Positions 15,727-24,615 are shown, counted from the first letter of the stretch. The stretch: DNA of 64,000 bases from Sediminispirochaeta bajacaliforniensis DSM 16054 (GCF_000378205.1 NZ_KB899419.1:62001-126000), one strand, 5' to 3'. Numbers and translations are program-made. Notes: generated by a model not told the origin, from the letters alone.

Positions 15727-16518
15727 CTATTTTACGGAAACGCGGTAACGATTTTCAAACCAATTTTTAAGAGCTTCAATACGATAATAAAACGAATCGG
15801 TCTTTTTTCGCTCCAGACCGAAAAAAGAGATGCTGTTAACACTGCAGACACCGTAAAAAAGAATCCCTTCATCCACGGGATAAAGAACAATACTCAGCGA
15901 GAGATCACCGGGGGAAACCATTGAGATGAACTTATACTTCATCTTAGTCATGTTCGACATTTCAAGTAAAAGAGTCTTACCGTCCCCTTCAAAATGGGTT
16001 GCATAGATATTTGTCCCAAAGGTGAGATCGGTTTGGCGAAGGGTCAGGTCGATGGATCTCGGCACCGTTTCGAAATGGGGGTCCGGCAGCGGCCTTCCTG
16101 ATTCGGGGCTGTCGATGACCGTTGATTCGGTAAAGAGCGTCCTCATTTTTTCCCTCGACGCCGAATAATACTCGATACCCTCCATTGTACTGACTGAAAA
16201 AAGGATCTTTGCAGCCTGCTCATAGGCCTGTTCTTTTGATGCACCCTGGGGATAGGGCATCAGCGATAGGCTTTCAACCCCGAGGGTCGGATCAAGGGAG
16301 CGTACTTTGTCCGAAAGGGTCTGTGCCGAGGTGAAATCCAGGATATAGCGTAAGTCTGCTTCATCCTTGGAGAAGAAATAGCGAGTGAGGGGTTCCCCAG
16401 CTTTCAGCTTTTCCGCATCGTTTCCCGTAAGATAGGGAACGGCCTCAAAAAGTGTCTGCGCACCAAGGTTCAAGGTTGAAATCAATGCCAGCGTAACCAT
16501 GATAATCTTCTGTTTCAT
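15727..16518 (-). CDS. Periplasmic protein of unknown function (DUF6675-like)
   Basis: 263 residues. A signal peptide is clear: MKQKIIMVTLALISTLNLGAQ. The mature protein is soluble and mixed alpha/beta, with the segments YFFSKDEADLRYILDFTSAQ and GTNIYATHFEGDGKTLLLEM. I believe it belongs to a spirochaete family called DUF6675, but this is from memory. Nothing in it suggests an enzymatic centre. It is transcribed away from yggS from an 84-base divergent spacer and lies just upstream of the symporter gene. Confidence 0.75.
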   Translation of the reverse strand: MKQKIIMVTLALISTLNLGAQTLFEAVPYLTGNDAEKLKAGEPLTRYFFSKDEADLRYILDFTSAQTLSDKVRSLDPTLGVESLSLMPYPQGASKEQAYEQAAKILFSVSTMEGIEYYSASREKMRTLFTESTVIDSPESGRPLPDPHFETVPRSIDLTLRQTDLTFGTNIYATHFEGDGKTLLLEMSNMTKMKYKFISMVSPGDLSLSIVLYPVDEGILFYGVCSVNSISFFGLERKKTDSFYYRIEALKNWFENRYRVSVK

Positions 16519-16602
16519 GAGAGGAAAGATAATACAGAGCTGCAGGCGGTTTCAATCATCCCTCCTCTTTTATTTCATTTTCTCTCGTGATATGCTCGTT
16601 GT

Positions 16603-17307
16603 ATGGAAGGTATGGACGGAATGATTGCTGGAAATATTGCGAGAATTCGAGATGAGATTGCCGAAGCTGCCCATAAAGCGGGACGAGATCCCGGGGACAT
16701 ACAGTTAATGGCAGTAACGAAAACACACCCCTTCGAAGATGTTCTTGCCGCTTATGAGGCCGGGATTCGTCTCTTCGGTGAAAATCGTGTTCAGGAAGCT
16801 GTCGGTAAGTACACCGTACCCCTTCCTGCCGATATGGGATTACACATGATCGGTCATTTACAAAGCAATAAGGTGAAACAGATTGTTCCCCTTGTTCAAT
16901 GTGTGGAGTCAATCGACAAAGTCGCCACTGCCGAGGAGCTCAATAAAAGGGCCCAGGCGGCCGGGAAGCATATCGACATCATGTTTGAAGTTAATACCTC
17001 CGGAGAAGTCTCGAAAAACGGTTTTTCCGAATATGAAGAGCTGAGCGATGCCTTGGGCGCGACGCTTGAATTGGATGCCCTTTGCGTAACCGGTCTTATG
17101 ACCATCGGACCTCTTGGTGGAGATGAGGGGCAGATCAGAAAGGCCTTCATCCTTCTTCGTTCAATGTCCGATCGCCTTTCGGTGGAATACCCCCAGGCAA
17201 AGCTCCGTGAACTTTCGATGGGGATGTCAGGGGATTTTCCTATCGCCGTTGCCGAAGGAGCGACAATCGTACGGGTGGGAACTGCAATATTCGGGAGACG
17301 GGACTAA
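16603..17307 (+). CDS. yggS: YggS-family pyridoxal-phosphate homeostasis protein
   Basis: Up to 234 residues. The PLP-binding lysine lies in MAVTKTHP near the N-terminus, followed by FGENRVQEA, the phosphate-side HLQSNKV, LMTIGP and a C-terminal SMGMSGDFPIAVAEGATIVRVG, all hallmarks of the family. These fold-type III proteins bind PLP and affect B6 and amino-acid balance without a known reaction. Three in-frame ATGs lie close together; the one at 16621 (MIAGNIARI) has GAAGG about ten bases upstream and gives the usual family start, so the true protein may be 228 residues. A small exported protein follows after five bases. Confidence 0.95.
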   Translation: MEGMDGMIAGNIARIRDEIAEAAHKAGRDPGDIQLMAVTKTHPFEDVLAAYEAGIRLFGENRVQEAVGKYTVPLPADMGLHMIGHLQSNKVKQIVPLVQCVESIDKVATAEELNKRAQAAGKHIDIMFEVNTSGEVSKNGFSEYEELSDALGATLELDALCVTGLMTIGPLGGDEGQIRKAFILLRSMSDRLSVEYPQAKLRELSMGMSGDFPIAVAEGATIVRVGTAIFGRRD

Positions 17308-17311
17308 GGAG

Positions 17312-17719
17312 ATGACCCGTCCCCTTGTTGTGCGAATTGTTATTTTTCTCTTTCTTCTTTGTTTCGTTGTGACGTTGCTGCCTGCCGATGATACTGAAGA
17401 TACTGCAAGCGATGAATCCGATTACGAACCTTATAGTGCATCAGAATTTCCTCAATGGGCCTTGGACCTTCGGCGTGCCGAGGCTATTTTCTTTGGATCG
17501 CTCCCGTTTACCCTTCTTTTATCGACCCTTGGGTTTGATTCGTACAACTATGTTGCCCACGATTTCGATACCGATTATGTTCCCTTCTATTCGACGGGAA
17601 GCGGGGAATACTTGGTAGATAGTGAAGAACGAACCTATCGGATTCTTGCGGCGGTCGGTGGATCACTCTTGCTTGCCCTTGTCGATTATATCATCGGAGC
17701 CTCTTCCGGTGGGCGTTGA
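17312..17719 (+). CDS. Small exported or membrane protein of unknown function
   Basis: I take the ATG at 17312, preceded by AAGGAG, not the longer frame that runs back through yggS. The 135-residue product has an N-terminal signal or anchor (RIVIFLFLLCFVVTLLPADD), an acidic linker, then a second hydrophobic segment (AIFFGSLPFTLLLSTLGF) and a third near the C-terminus (ILAAVGGSLLLALVDYIIG). It is probably an inner-membrane protein. It is coupled to yggS in front and the pseudouridine synthase behind. I do not recognise a family. Confidence 0.75.
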   Translation: MTRPLVVRIVIFLFLLCFVVTLLPADDTEDTASDESDYEPYSASEFPQWALDLRRAEAIFFGSLPFTLLLSTLGFDSYNYVAHDFDTDYVPFYSTGSGEYLVDSEERTYRILAAVGGSLLLALVDYIIGASSGGR

Positions 17720-18668
17720 GAAACAAGGTTGCCGCTGGGACCATCTCGTTCGGGATATTCCGAGTGACGGTGTCAGAATCGATCGTTATGTGAGCGAGGT
17801 TGCCGGACTCTTTCCCCGCAGCCAACTGCGCCAGCGCAATCCCCGTTTTTTTATTAATGGAAAGGCGGTCAAGGCATCGTCGCGGGTATATACGGGGGAT
17901 CGTATTGCATTAATGTACGAGGATCAGCCCGAGCCATCCTTCGAGGCGCAGGCTATCGACCTCTCTATTATATATGAGGATGAGCACGTCATTGTCATCG
18001 ATAAGCCTCAGGGCCTTGTCGTTCATCCTGCGGCCGGGAACTGGTCAGGGACTCTCGTACAAGGCCTTTTGTATCATTGCCGCGAACTGGGAGAACGGTT
18101 CGGCGAGGATACGGTACGCCCCGGCATCGTTCACCGTCTCGATAAGGATACCTCCGGGGTCCTAATAGCTGCAAAAGATCCGGAAACCCGTCAGTTTCTT
18201 GCGGAGCAATTTGCCAGCAGACGGTGTAAAAAGCGTTATATCGCCCTTGTGAAGGGAGCCCTCTCCAATGCAACGGGCCGTATGGAAAGCGGCATCATCC
18301 GCGACCCGAAGAACAGGAAGCGTTTTACCTGGACTATGAGTGGAGGAAAGCCTGCGATAACGGAGTACACCAGGCTTAGGCGAGGAAATGATTGTTCTCT
18401 TGCTGCTTTTAACTTACTTACCGGTAGGACCCATCAAATTCGGGTCCATACGCTGATGCTTGGCCACCCGGTCATTGGTGATCCCATCTACGGCAGAAAA
18501 AGCACCCGTTTTCCTGACCTTGGTTTGATGCTTCACTCCATGAGCCTTGAAATCGTTCTGCCGGGGGAGAGGGAGCCCCGCCGCTTTATCGCTCCTCTTC
18601 CCGAACGCTTCCGAGCTCCCCTTCAGCAGTGCTGGGGGCTTGACTACCGAGCCGTAGATCCGGATTGA
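17709..18668 (+). CDS. RluD/RluC-type 23S rRNA pseudouridine synthase
   Basis: Isomerises specific uridines in large-subunit rRNA. The start is uncertain; I chose GTG at 17709, overlapping the previous gene by 11 bases, because an earlier start would extend into it with no recognisable domain. The product is about 319 residues: an S4 RNA-binding domain (RIDRYVSEVAG...INGKAVKASSRVYTGD, about 18-65) and the catalytic domain with HRLDKDTSG, where Asp145 would be the nucleophile, and LLTGRTHQIRVH. The 3' end overlaps the convergent MBL gene by 83 bases. Which uridines it modifies cannot be read from the sequence. Confidence 0.92.
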   Translation: MGVEKQGCRWDHLVRDIPSDGVRIDRYVSEVAGLFPRSQLRQRNPRFFINGKAVKASSRVYTGDRIALMYEDQPEPSFEAQAIDLSIIYEDEHVIVIDKPQGLVVHPAAGNWSGTLVQGLLYHCRELGERFGEDTVRPGIVHRLDKDTSGVLIAAKDPETRQFLAEQFASRRCKKRYIALVKGALSNATGRMESGIIRDPKNRKRFTWTMSGGKPAITEYTRLRRGNDCSLAAFNLLTGRTHQIRVHTLMLGHPVIGDPIYGRKSTRFPDLGLMLHSMSLEIVLPGEREPRRFIAPLPERFRAPLQQCWGLDYRAVDPD

Positions 18669-19209
18669 AGAGCTTTTCCGTTTTGAGGGTGGTCGGCGAG
18701 CCGTGGCCGGGAAAGATGAGCATATAGTCGGGGAGGGGGAGAATCCTTTTCTGTATCGATTTGAGCATGATGGCTCGTTCTACGGCCCCTTCGCTTGATC
18801 CGATTCTACCTGCGGCAAGAATGTCTCCGGTGAACAGCATGTTCTCAATTCGGTAAACCAGATGATCTCCAGAATGGCCCTTGACATCAATGGGAACCAC
18901 TTTGATCCCCTCGAAATCGTATTCCTTTCCATCCTCAAGAACATGCGCCGATCGACCGAGGACCACCGGGTGCTTTCCGTATATCTCCGCATCATAGATT
19001 TTTCCGATGGTACCAAGCCCCTTTACATGACTTTCGTGGCTATGGGTCACCAGAATGTAACGAACATAGTAGCCGTTTGATTCGATCATGTCCAAAAGCT
19101 CCACATCCATCACACCGGGATCAATAAGGAGTGCATTCCCGCCCCCCTCGGGGCCGATCAGATAGGTATTGGAAAAACCGACGACGGCAAAATGGAAAAA
19201 GAGCTTCAT
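18586..19209 (-). CDS. MBL-fold hydrolase with altered metal motif
   Basis: 207 residues, glyoxalase II-like architecture: LLIDPGV, then THSHESH (His56, His58, Ser60, His61), GHSGDH, FTGDILAAG and PGHGSP. In the canonical HxHxDH motif the Asp binds the second metal; here Ser60 occupies that place, so a mononuclear site or lost activity is possible. The other ligands are present. The C-terminal ~30 residues are disordered-looking and lie in the overlap with the pseudouridine synthase gene, so they may be poorly constrained. It is coupled by an ATGA overlap to the upstream pentapeptide-repeat gene. Confidence 0.88.
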   Translation of the reverse strand: MKLFFHFAVVGFSNTYLIGPEGGGNALLIDPGVMDVELLDMIESNGYYVRYILVTHSHESHVKGLGTIGKIYDAEIYGKHPVVLGRSAHVLEDGKEYDFEGIKVVPIDVKGHSGDHLVYRIENMLFTGDILAAGRIGSSEGAVERAIMLKSIQKRILPLPDYMLIFPGHGSPTTLKTEKLFNPDLRLGSQAPSTAEGELGSVREEER

Positions 19210-19802
19210 AATACCGCTTCCCTTCCGAAACTTGCTTCCTCATAGTTCGAATACTTGAAATTAACGCCCGTTCTCTCGGTCGCGTAGAAATCGGCCTTTT
19301 TCAGATTGCAGTCGATGAAGGTGACATTACTGAGCTTCGCATTGGTAAAATTTGAGTAGTAGAGATCCGAATCGTCGAAGATGGTATGTTCGGCCTTTAT
19401 CCCCAGAAAATTTGTGTGGATGATATCGGATCCGGAAAAATCGCAATCAAAGAAGGTTGAACCGGCAAAGACCGTGTAGGTGATGTTGCATCCCGTAAAA
19501 CGACATTTCTCAAAGGTTGAGAAGGGGAAAAAGCAGAGCCGAAACCGTGAGCCACTGAAATCAATGTTACGAAAATATGCTTCGGAAAAATTGCAAGTGG
19601 TGAGGGTTTTCTCTCTCATATCCAGTTCCCGGAGGATGATGCCCGAGAAACTGATATCTTTTATGTACCTTTCTCGATCGAGAATCTCCTTGCAGCGTTT
19701 GGTGCTTGCGTCCCTGTCGGGGCTATGCTTCAGACAGGTGGTTTGACCGGTAGCCGAGAAAGAGTTGCAACCCGGCTCACTACATATGGAATTGGAAAAC
19801 AT
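19206..19802 (-). CDS. Pentapeptide-repeat protein with N-terminal Cys-rich motif
   Basis: 198 residues. The N-terminus has CSEPGC...CLKH, a possible four-ligand zinc site. From about residue 48 onward, A/S/T-x-F/L-x-x five-residue units recur (CNFSEAYFRNIDFSGSRF; CDFSGSDIIHTNF; SDLYYSNFTNAKLSNVTF), which build a right-handed quadrilateral beta-helix. Such proteins are often protein-binding or DNA-mimicking; no function can be assigned here. The stop overlaps the start of the MBL gene (ATGA), so the two are made together. No membrane segment is present. Confidence 0.85.
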   Translation of the reverse strand: MFSNSICSEPGCNSFSATGQTTCLKHSPDRDASTKRCKEILDRERYIKDISFSGIILRELDMREKTLTTCNFSEAYFRNIDFSGSRFRLCFFPFSTFEKCRFTGCNITYTVFAGSTFFDCDFSGSDIIHTNFLGIKAEHTIFDDSDLYYSNFTNAKLSNVTFIDCNLKKADFYATERTGVNFKYSNYEEASFGREAVL

Positions 19803-19829
19803 AGTTTTAGAGTAATGGAAAACTCTGGC

Positions 19830-19858
19830 TTGTCAATACGCCGTGAAGGTTTTACTAT
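19830..19858 (+). promoter_or_regulatory. Candidate promoter for murI, possibly leaderless
   Basis: TTGTCA (19830-19835) and TACTAT (19853-19858) are 17 bases apart. A start site seven bases after the -10 element would fall at 19865, the A of the murI ATG. There is no Shine-Dalgarno sequence before that ATG, which fits a leaderless message. Confidence 0.4.
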
Positions 19859-19864
19859 ACGGCC

Positions 19865-20650
19865 ATGAAGAATACCGGCCCGATTGCCTTCTTTGACTCC
19901 GGTATCGGAGGATTGCCATACCTTCAGTGGGTACGAAAGAAGCTTCCCAACTTCTCATATCGTTACCTTGCCGATAGGGCGAATTTTCCTTACGGCGAAA
20001 AATCCATTGAAGAGCTGGGTGGGCTTATCATAGGCACCATGGAACGCTACATCGAACGTGTCGATCCCTCGATTGTCGTCGTCGCCTGTAATACAGCTTC
20101 GGTAACGGCGCTTCAAAAGCTCAGAGATACCTTTTCCGTTCCCTTCGTAGGGGTTGTTCCGGCGATAAAACCTGCCGCCGCTCTTTCTTGTACACATACC
20201 ATTGGATTACTTGCTACAAAGCGTACCGTGGAGGATCCCTATACCGACAATCTTGTCAGGCTTTTTGCCGATGGTTTTCAGGTCGAACGATTCGCCGGTG
20301 TCGATATCGTGGATTTTGTCGAAAACCGTCTCCTTGATGCCGATCCTCTTGAAATTCGTGAGGTTCTTGCCCCTGCTGTTGCCTTTTTTTCGGAAAAAGA
20401 GGTTGATACCTTGGTTTTGGGGTGTACCCATTTTCTTCACATCAGGGATGAGATTGTCGAAGCCTTCGGCGGCCGGGTGAAAATCGTCGATTCCATCGAA
20501 GGGGTCGGAAGGCACGTTATCCAAATGGTTTCAGAATACCATGGAGGCGGGGGCGGCAGTGAGTTTTTTGTCAGCGGTATTGAAGGGGATGTCGATACAT
20601 ACCGCCGTTTTGCCGATGCCTATGCCCTCGGCTGGGGCGGCGTTGTGTAA
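19865..20650 (+). CDS. murI: Glutamate racemase
   Basis: Makes D-glutamate for peptidoglycan from L-glutamate in the cytoplasm. 261 residues, normal length. FFDSGIGGLPYLQ opens the protein, and the two catalytic cysteines are present in ACNTAS (Cys75) and GCTHFL (Cys187), with NFPYG between. It begins a plus-strand gene run: its stop overlaps rsgA (TAATG), followed by mutS2. No ribosome site is visible upstream. Confidence 0.96.
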   Translation: MKNTGPIAFFDSGIGGLPYLQWVRKKLPNFSYRYLADRANFPYGEKSIEELGGLIIGTMERYIERVDPSIVVVACNTASVTALQKLRDTFSVPFVGVVPAIKPAAALSCTHTIGLLATKRTVEDPYTDNLVRLFADGFQVERFAGVDIVDFVENRLLDADPLEIREVLAPAVAFFSEKEVDTLVLGCTHFLHIRDEIVEAFGGRVKIVDSIEGVGRHVIQMVSEYHGGGGGSEFFVSGIEGDVDTYRRFADAYALGWGGVV

Positions 20651-21612
20651 TGGAGTCGACGGGAACCATTCTTTGGGGGGCAAACAATATCTTTACCCTC
20701 TATGATGCCGTCGAGGATCTTACCTTGCGATGCAGGATTAAAGGCAAAGTCCTGGAACGGGGCAGTTTGCAGGAGTACAACCCCCTTGCCCCGGGGGATT
20801 GCGTCCGCTACGAACGGCAAGGTAACGAAGCCGATGAGGAGGGGATCATCCTTTCCAGAGAGGAGCGCATAAATGCCTTTGTCCGGCTCAACCAGAAGCG
20901 AAACATGCCGCAGGCAGTTGCCGCAAACATCGATTTTCTTGTTGCAATCCTCTCTCCGGTAACACCGCCGTTCCGTCCTCGCTTTCTTGATCGGGTGCTT
21001 GTAGCATCCGGGGAGCGTATACCGGTGATTATCGTGCTTAACAAGTATGATCAAATCGAGGGGTATGAAGATGTTGCCGGAGAGGCCATTGCCGCCATCG
21101 AGAAACGGCTTGATGCCTATGAGGCGATGGGGTATGAGATTTTCAGGACCTCTGCAGTTACAAAGAAAGGCACCGATTCGCTAAAAAAAAGGATAGATAG
21201 CCATTGCGTTGCTTTTTTCGGCCAATCCGGGGTCGGCAAATCTTCTCTGCTTAATACGCTTTATCCCAAGCTGGAGTTAAAGACAGGAGATGTTTCGGTA
21301 AAGTATAATAGAGGGAGACATACGACTACTTTGTCTCGAGCCTATGTCATTGGGGGAAGCATGGTGATTGATACTCCTGGAGTGAGGGAGATCATTCCCT
21401 ATGGGATCGGGCCGGAAGATCTCGGCTTTTATTACAAGGATTTTTCCGCCTATAGCCACCTCTGCCAATTTCAACCCTGTACGCATCGGGAAGAACCTGG
21501 CTGCGGAGTACGGGAGGCTGTGCTTGCCGGAAAGATCCATGAAGATCGCTTTGAAAGCTATCTTCGTCTTTATGAGGAACTTGAACGGTGGAAAAAACAG
21601 TTGAGCTATTAG
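20650..21612 (+). CDS. rsgA: Ribosome small-subunit GTPase RsgA
   Basis: GTPase that assists late 30S maturation. 320 residues: OB fold at the N-terminus, then the circularly permuted GTPase domain with NKYD (G4) before GQSGVGKSSLLN (G1) and DTPGVREI (G3), and a C-terminal zinc domain with C-x(4)-C-x-H-x(5)-C (CQFQPCTHREEPGC). The ATG shares its A with the murI stop TAA. The end overlaps mutS2 by 25 bases. Confidence 0.96.
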   Translation: MESTGTILWGANNIFTLYDAVEDLTLRCRIKGKVLERGSLQEYNPLAPGDCVRYERQGNEADEEGIILSREERINAFVRLNQKRNMPQAVAANIDFLVAILSPVTPPFRPRFLDRVLVASGERIPVIIVLNKYDQIEGYEDVAGEAIAAIEKRLDAYEAMGYEIFRTSAVTKKGTDSLKKRIDSHCVAFFGQSGVGKSSLLNTLYPKLELKTGDVSVKYNRGRHTTTLSRAYVIGGSMVIDTPGVREIIPYGIGPEDLGFYYKDFSAYSHLCQFQPCTHREEPGCGVREAVLAGKIHEDRFESYLRLYEELERWKKQLSY

Positions 21613-23990
21613 AATTCGGCAAAATACGAAAGGAACTTTCAGCCCGTTGTTTTAGTGAAGAGGGACGAACGCTCCTTTCCGGACAGCGTATTCTGACAAA
21701 GCGTCGCGAGTGTGAATCGCTCCATGATGATGTAGCTGCCCTACGAGTTCTGATGGAGCAGTTTCGGGAGTTACCCGCTCTCTCTTTTCCCTCAATTACA
21801 GATGCCCTTAAAGAGCTTGCCCGACCGGGATCGTTTGTTGATGGAGAACATCTCTATCCCATTGCACTTTATATCCAATCAGCCGCTATCTTGCAGGACT
21901 ATGTACAAGAGGGGAGTCAGGAGCTTTTCCCCCCCCAGTCGAAGGCGGCGGTGTTTCCCATACATCTGCTCGAGCTATTGCAGCGCCTTGATCCTCCCCG
22001 TGAACTTGCTTCCCGTATCTTTTCGGTTTTGGAAGCGGATGGAAGTGTGAAAGAAAATCACCCGGAGCTGCGTGCGATACGAAAGCGTCTTGGCGCTTTA
22101 CGACGGGAATTAATGGAGATGAGTTCCCGCTACATGAACGAAAGTAAGGATTTATGGCAAAATGATGTTCCAAGCCAGAAGGATGGACGGCTTGTACTTC
22201 CTCTGAAGGCGCAGCGGCGCGGGGCGGTACAGGGCATTATTCATGATGTCTCTTCAAAAGGGGCCATCCTCTATCTCGAGCCCTTTGACATTCTTGAAAA
22301 AAACAATGAGGTTGCCATCCAGGAACATGAGCTGCATCAGGTTGTTATCAAGATCCTGCGGGAGCTTTCCGCCCTTGTTCGCGACCGCTTGGAGAGCCTT
22401 GAGACGCTCATTCCTGTCATCGCAGAGATTGATGTTCTTCAGGCCCGCTCACGTCTTTCCCGCTATTATCAAGGAATTCGTCCTGTGATTATCGAAGAGG
22501 GAATCAGGCTGAAACGGGCCAGGCATCCCCTGTTGGGGGCCGATGCGGTTCCTATCGATATCGAACTGGGGGGATCGGTACGTTCTTTAATCATTTCCGG
22601 CCCCAATGCCGGGGGAAAAACCGTCACCCTGAAGACCATCGGCCTATTGGTACTGATGCATCAATTCGGAATAGAGATTCCTGCAGCCGAAGGGAGTGAA
22701 TTACCGGTCTTTCGTGCCGTCTATGCCGATATCGGCGACGATCAGTCGATAGAGGCATCACTTTCTACCTTTTCAGGGCACATGAGGACCATCGCTGATA
22801 TTATATCGCTTGCTCAGGCCCACACCTTAGTTCTTCTCGACGAATTGGGATCAGGCACCGATCCTGCCGAGGGATCGGTGCTTGCCATGGCGATTCTTGA
22901 GGAGCTAATTGAAAAAGATGCCCTGACGGTGTCAACCAGCCACCACGGCTTGTTGAAGAATTTCGGCTATACCCGATCGGGAGCGATGAACGCTTCCATG
23001 GATTTCGATGAGTCTTCACACATGCCTACCTACCGTGTGATTTCCGGAATCCCCGGTGAAAGCCACGCCTTTGCGATTGCACAACGCAGCGGCATGCCTC
23101 AGGCCCTGCTTGATCGAGCCGAACGCTATCGGCAAGAGTCTGCCGGCGAGGTCGGTACCATGATCAGGGAACTTGAATCTCAAACCACTCGCCTCCGCCA
23201 TAACGAACAGCGCCTTAATCAGCGTGAGAAACGTCTGCGGGAAGAGGTACGGGAGAACGATCTGAAGGAACTCCGTCTTCGAAGGCGGGAGAACGAACTG
23301 CGAAAAGAGGGGTATCGCAGCCTTGATGCCTTCATGCATGAAACTCGACGTGAACTTGAAAACCTTGTTCGCGAGTTGCGTGAAGGGGAGATAAACAGGG
23401 ATAAAACCCTCAAGGTAAAAGAGTTTATCGGCACGATTGAGGAACGTTCCCACAATGAAAAGGAGCTGTACGAAAAGGAGCAAAAACGTCTTTCGGTGCC
23501 CGAAGAGCGGCATCAGGAGGAGGTGTTTTCCGATTTTCCGCTTGAGGAGGGGCAGACAGTGTTTGTCTCAAACTATCAAAAACAGGGTGTACTCATAAGA
23601 AAAGAGAAAGGGGATCGTTGGCTTGTTGCGATTGGCCCGATGAAATTGCCTGTTGCGGAAAAAGAGCTTCGGGCCGTTGAGGCTCGGCAGCAAGGGGGAC
23701 GGCAGGGAGTTGCCGTAAGCTATGATGCCCCATCTGCCGGTCAGAGGGCCTCTTTCGTTCTGGATCTCCGGGGAATGCGACTCCAAGAGGCCATAGACGC
23801 TCTTATCAAGCAGATAGATGCGGCGCTTGTTCAGGGCTTGAGGGAGTTTTCCGTGATCCACGGTACCGGTGAAGGGATCTTGCAGCGGGGAATACACGAT
23901 TACTTGAGAGGCCATAAGGCCGTGGAATCCTACGAATTTGCTCATCCCGACGATGGAGGGGCGGGCAAAACGGTGGTACGACTGGGATGA
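21588..23990 (+). CDS. mutS2: MutS2-family ATPase with Smr domain
   Basis: 800 residues. MutS-type core and lever, Walker A GPNAGGKT (338-345), Walker B LVLLDELGSGTDP, a long charged coiled coil (about 520-640), a KOW-like linker, and a C-terminal Smr nuclease-like domain beginning LDLRGM (about 725) with HGTGEG. MutS2 acts in recombination control and rescue of collided ribosomes in other bacteria. The start is GTG at 21588 inside the end of rsgA; a later start would remove part of the conserved N-terminus. It is followed with ATGA overlap by a small membrane protein. Confidence 0.95.
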   Translation: MEKTVELLEFGKIRKELSARCFSEEGRTLLSGQRILTKRRECESLHDDVAALRVLMEQFRELPALSFPSITDALKELARPGSFVDGEHLYPIALYIQSAAILQDYVQEGSQELFPPQSKAAVFPIHLLELLQRLDPPRELASRIFSVLEADGSVKENHPELRAIRKRLGALRRELMEMSSRYMNESKDLWQNDVPSQKDGRLVLPLKAQRRGAVQGIIHDVSSKGAILYLEPFDILEKNNEVAIQEHELHQVVIKILRELSALVRDRLESLETLIPVIAEIDVLQARSRLSRYYQGIRPVIIEEGIRLKRARHPLLGADAVPIDIELGGSVRSLIISGPNAGGKTVTLKTIGLLVLMHQFGIEIPAAEGSELPVFRAVYADIGDDQSIEASLSTFSGHMRTIADIISLAQAHTLVLLDELGSGTDPAEGSVLAMAILEELIEKDALTVSTSHHGLLKNFGYTRSGAMNASMDFDESSHMPTYRVISGIPGESHAFAIAQRSGMPQALLDRAERYRQESAGEVGTMIRELESQTTRLRHNEQRLNQREKRLREEVRENDLKELRLRRRENELRKEGYRSLDAFMHETRRELENLVRELREGEINRDKTLKVKEFIGTIEERSHNEKELYEKEQKRLSVPEERHQEEVFSDFPLEEGQTVFVSNYQKQGVLIRKEKGDRWLVAIGPMKLPVAEKELRAVEARQQGGRQGVAVSYDAPSAGQRASFVLDLRGMRLQEAIDALIKQIDAALVQGLREFSVIHGTGEGILQRGIHDYLRGHKAVESYEFAHPDDGGAGKTVVRLG

Positions 23991-24211
23991 ATCCTTTTTT
24001 TGAGCTTTTATTTACCTTGATACGCTCGCCTCATTTTATTATCGTTACCGTACTCATGATCCTTGTCGTGTCTATCATTTTCTCTGTTGCCAATATTTCT
24101 CCAAGCTCCCCAAAAAAAGCAAAGCATAGGCCTCGTCCCCGCAGAAAGCGGGTTGAAACGGTGCCTCAGGTGACAAGTGATGGGACGAAAGAGGACGAAG
24201 AGGAGGTATAG
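23987..24211 (+). CDS. Small single-span membrane protein of unknown function
   Basis: 74 residues, overlapping the mutS2 stop by four bases. One transmembrane helix (HFIIVTVLMILVVSIIFSV, about residues 16-34), then a basic section KKAKHRPRPRRKR and an acidic tail ending EDEEEV. It probably sits in the inner membrane with the charged tail in the cytoplasm. No family recognised. The overlap on one side and a two-base gap to the next gene support it as real. Confidence 0.7.
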   Translation: MNPFFELLFTLIRSPHFIIVTVLMILVVSIIFSVANISPSSPKKAKHRPRPRRKRVETVPQVTSDGTKEDEEEV

Positions 24212-24213
24212 AG

Positions 24214-24615
24214 ATGGTAAATCCTCAGATGGAAGAGTGGGAAGATTTTCTTAAAAAGAGCTTCGATGAAATAGACGAAGCTCTGGAAAATCGTTATGGG
24301 AAGCTTTACCCCCTACATCCCAACAGACCTGCGAAGGGAGAAACGGCAAGTAAAAGCAGGGACGGCCTCTTCAACGTCGGAGCCGCCTTTTCCCCCGGTT
24401 TTGGTTCCGAACACGGCAGAGGTTGGGTTGTGGAAGTGGATATGGTTACCCTTGCAAAGGTTCCGAAATCAGTGCAGAGCGAGATCGAAGAGACGGTTGC
24501 CTCTATGCTGCGGGAGAAAATGGAGGCTGCCTATCCCGGAAGGGGAATTCGTATTGCAAGAGACGGTGCCGCCTTTAAAATTTACGGAAACATCGGTGTT
24601 AAGCATCGGCTTTAA
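24214..24615 (+). CDS. Conserved small protein of unknown function
   Basis: 133 residues, soluble, no signal peptide. GAGGAGGT lies directly before its ATG. It begins with an acidic helix (EEWEDFLKKSFDEIDEALENRYG); the C-terminal half has alternating strand and helix with GRGWVVEVDMVTLAKVP and a final FKIYGNIGVKHRL. I do not recognise it; the sequence pattern looks like a compact folded domain and may be spirochaete-specific. Confidence 0.75.
   Translation: MVNPQMEEWEDFLKKSFDEIDEALENRYGKLYPLHPNRPAKGETASKSRDGLFNVGAAFSPGFGSEHGRGWVVEVDMVTLAKVPKSVQSEIEETVASMLREKMEAAYPGRGIRIARDGAAFKIYGNIGVKHRL

Noticed and set aside
17114-17311. Long N-terminal extension of the small membrane protein after yggS
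   Set aside because: It lies inside yggS in another frame; the ATG at 17312 has AAGGAG and a signal sequence begins right there.
20620-21054. Antisense open frame inside rsgA, and similar long antisense frames in uvrA, pgk and atpB
   Set aside because: They follow the codon pattern of the sense gene, lack ribosome sites and encode nothing recognisable.
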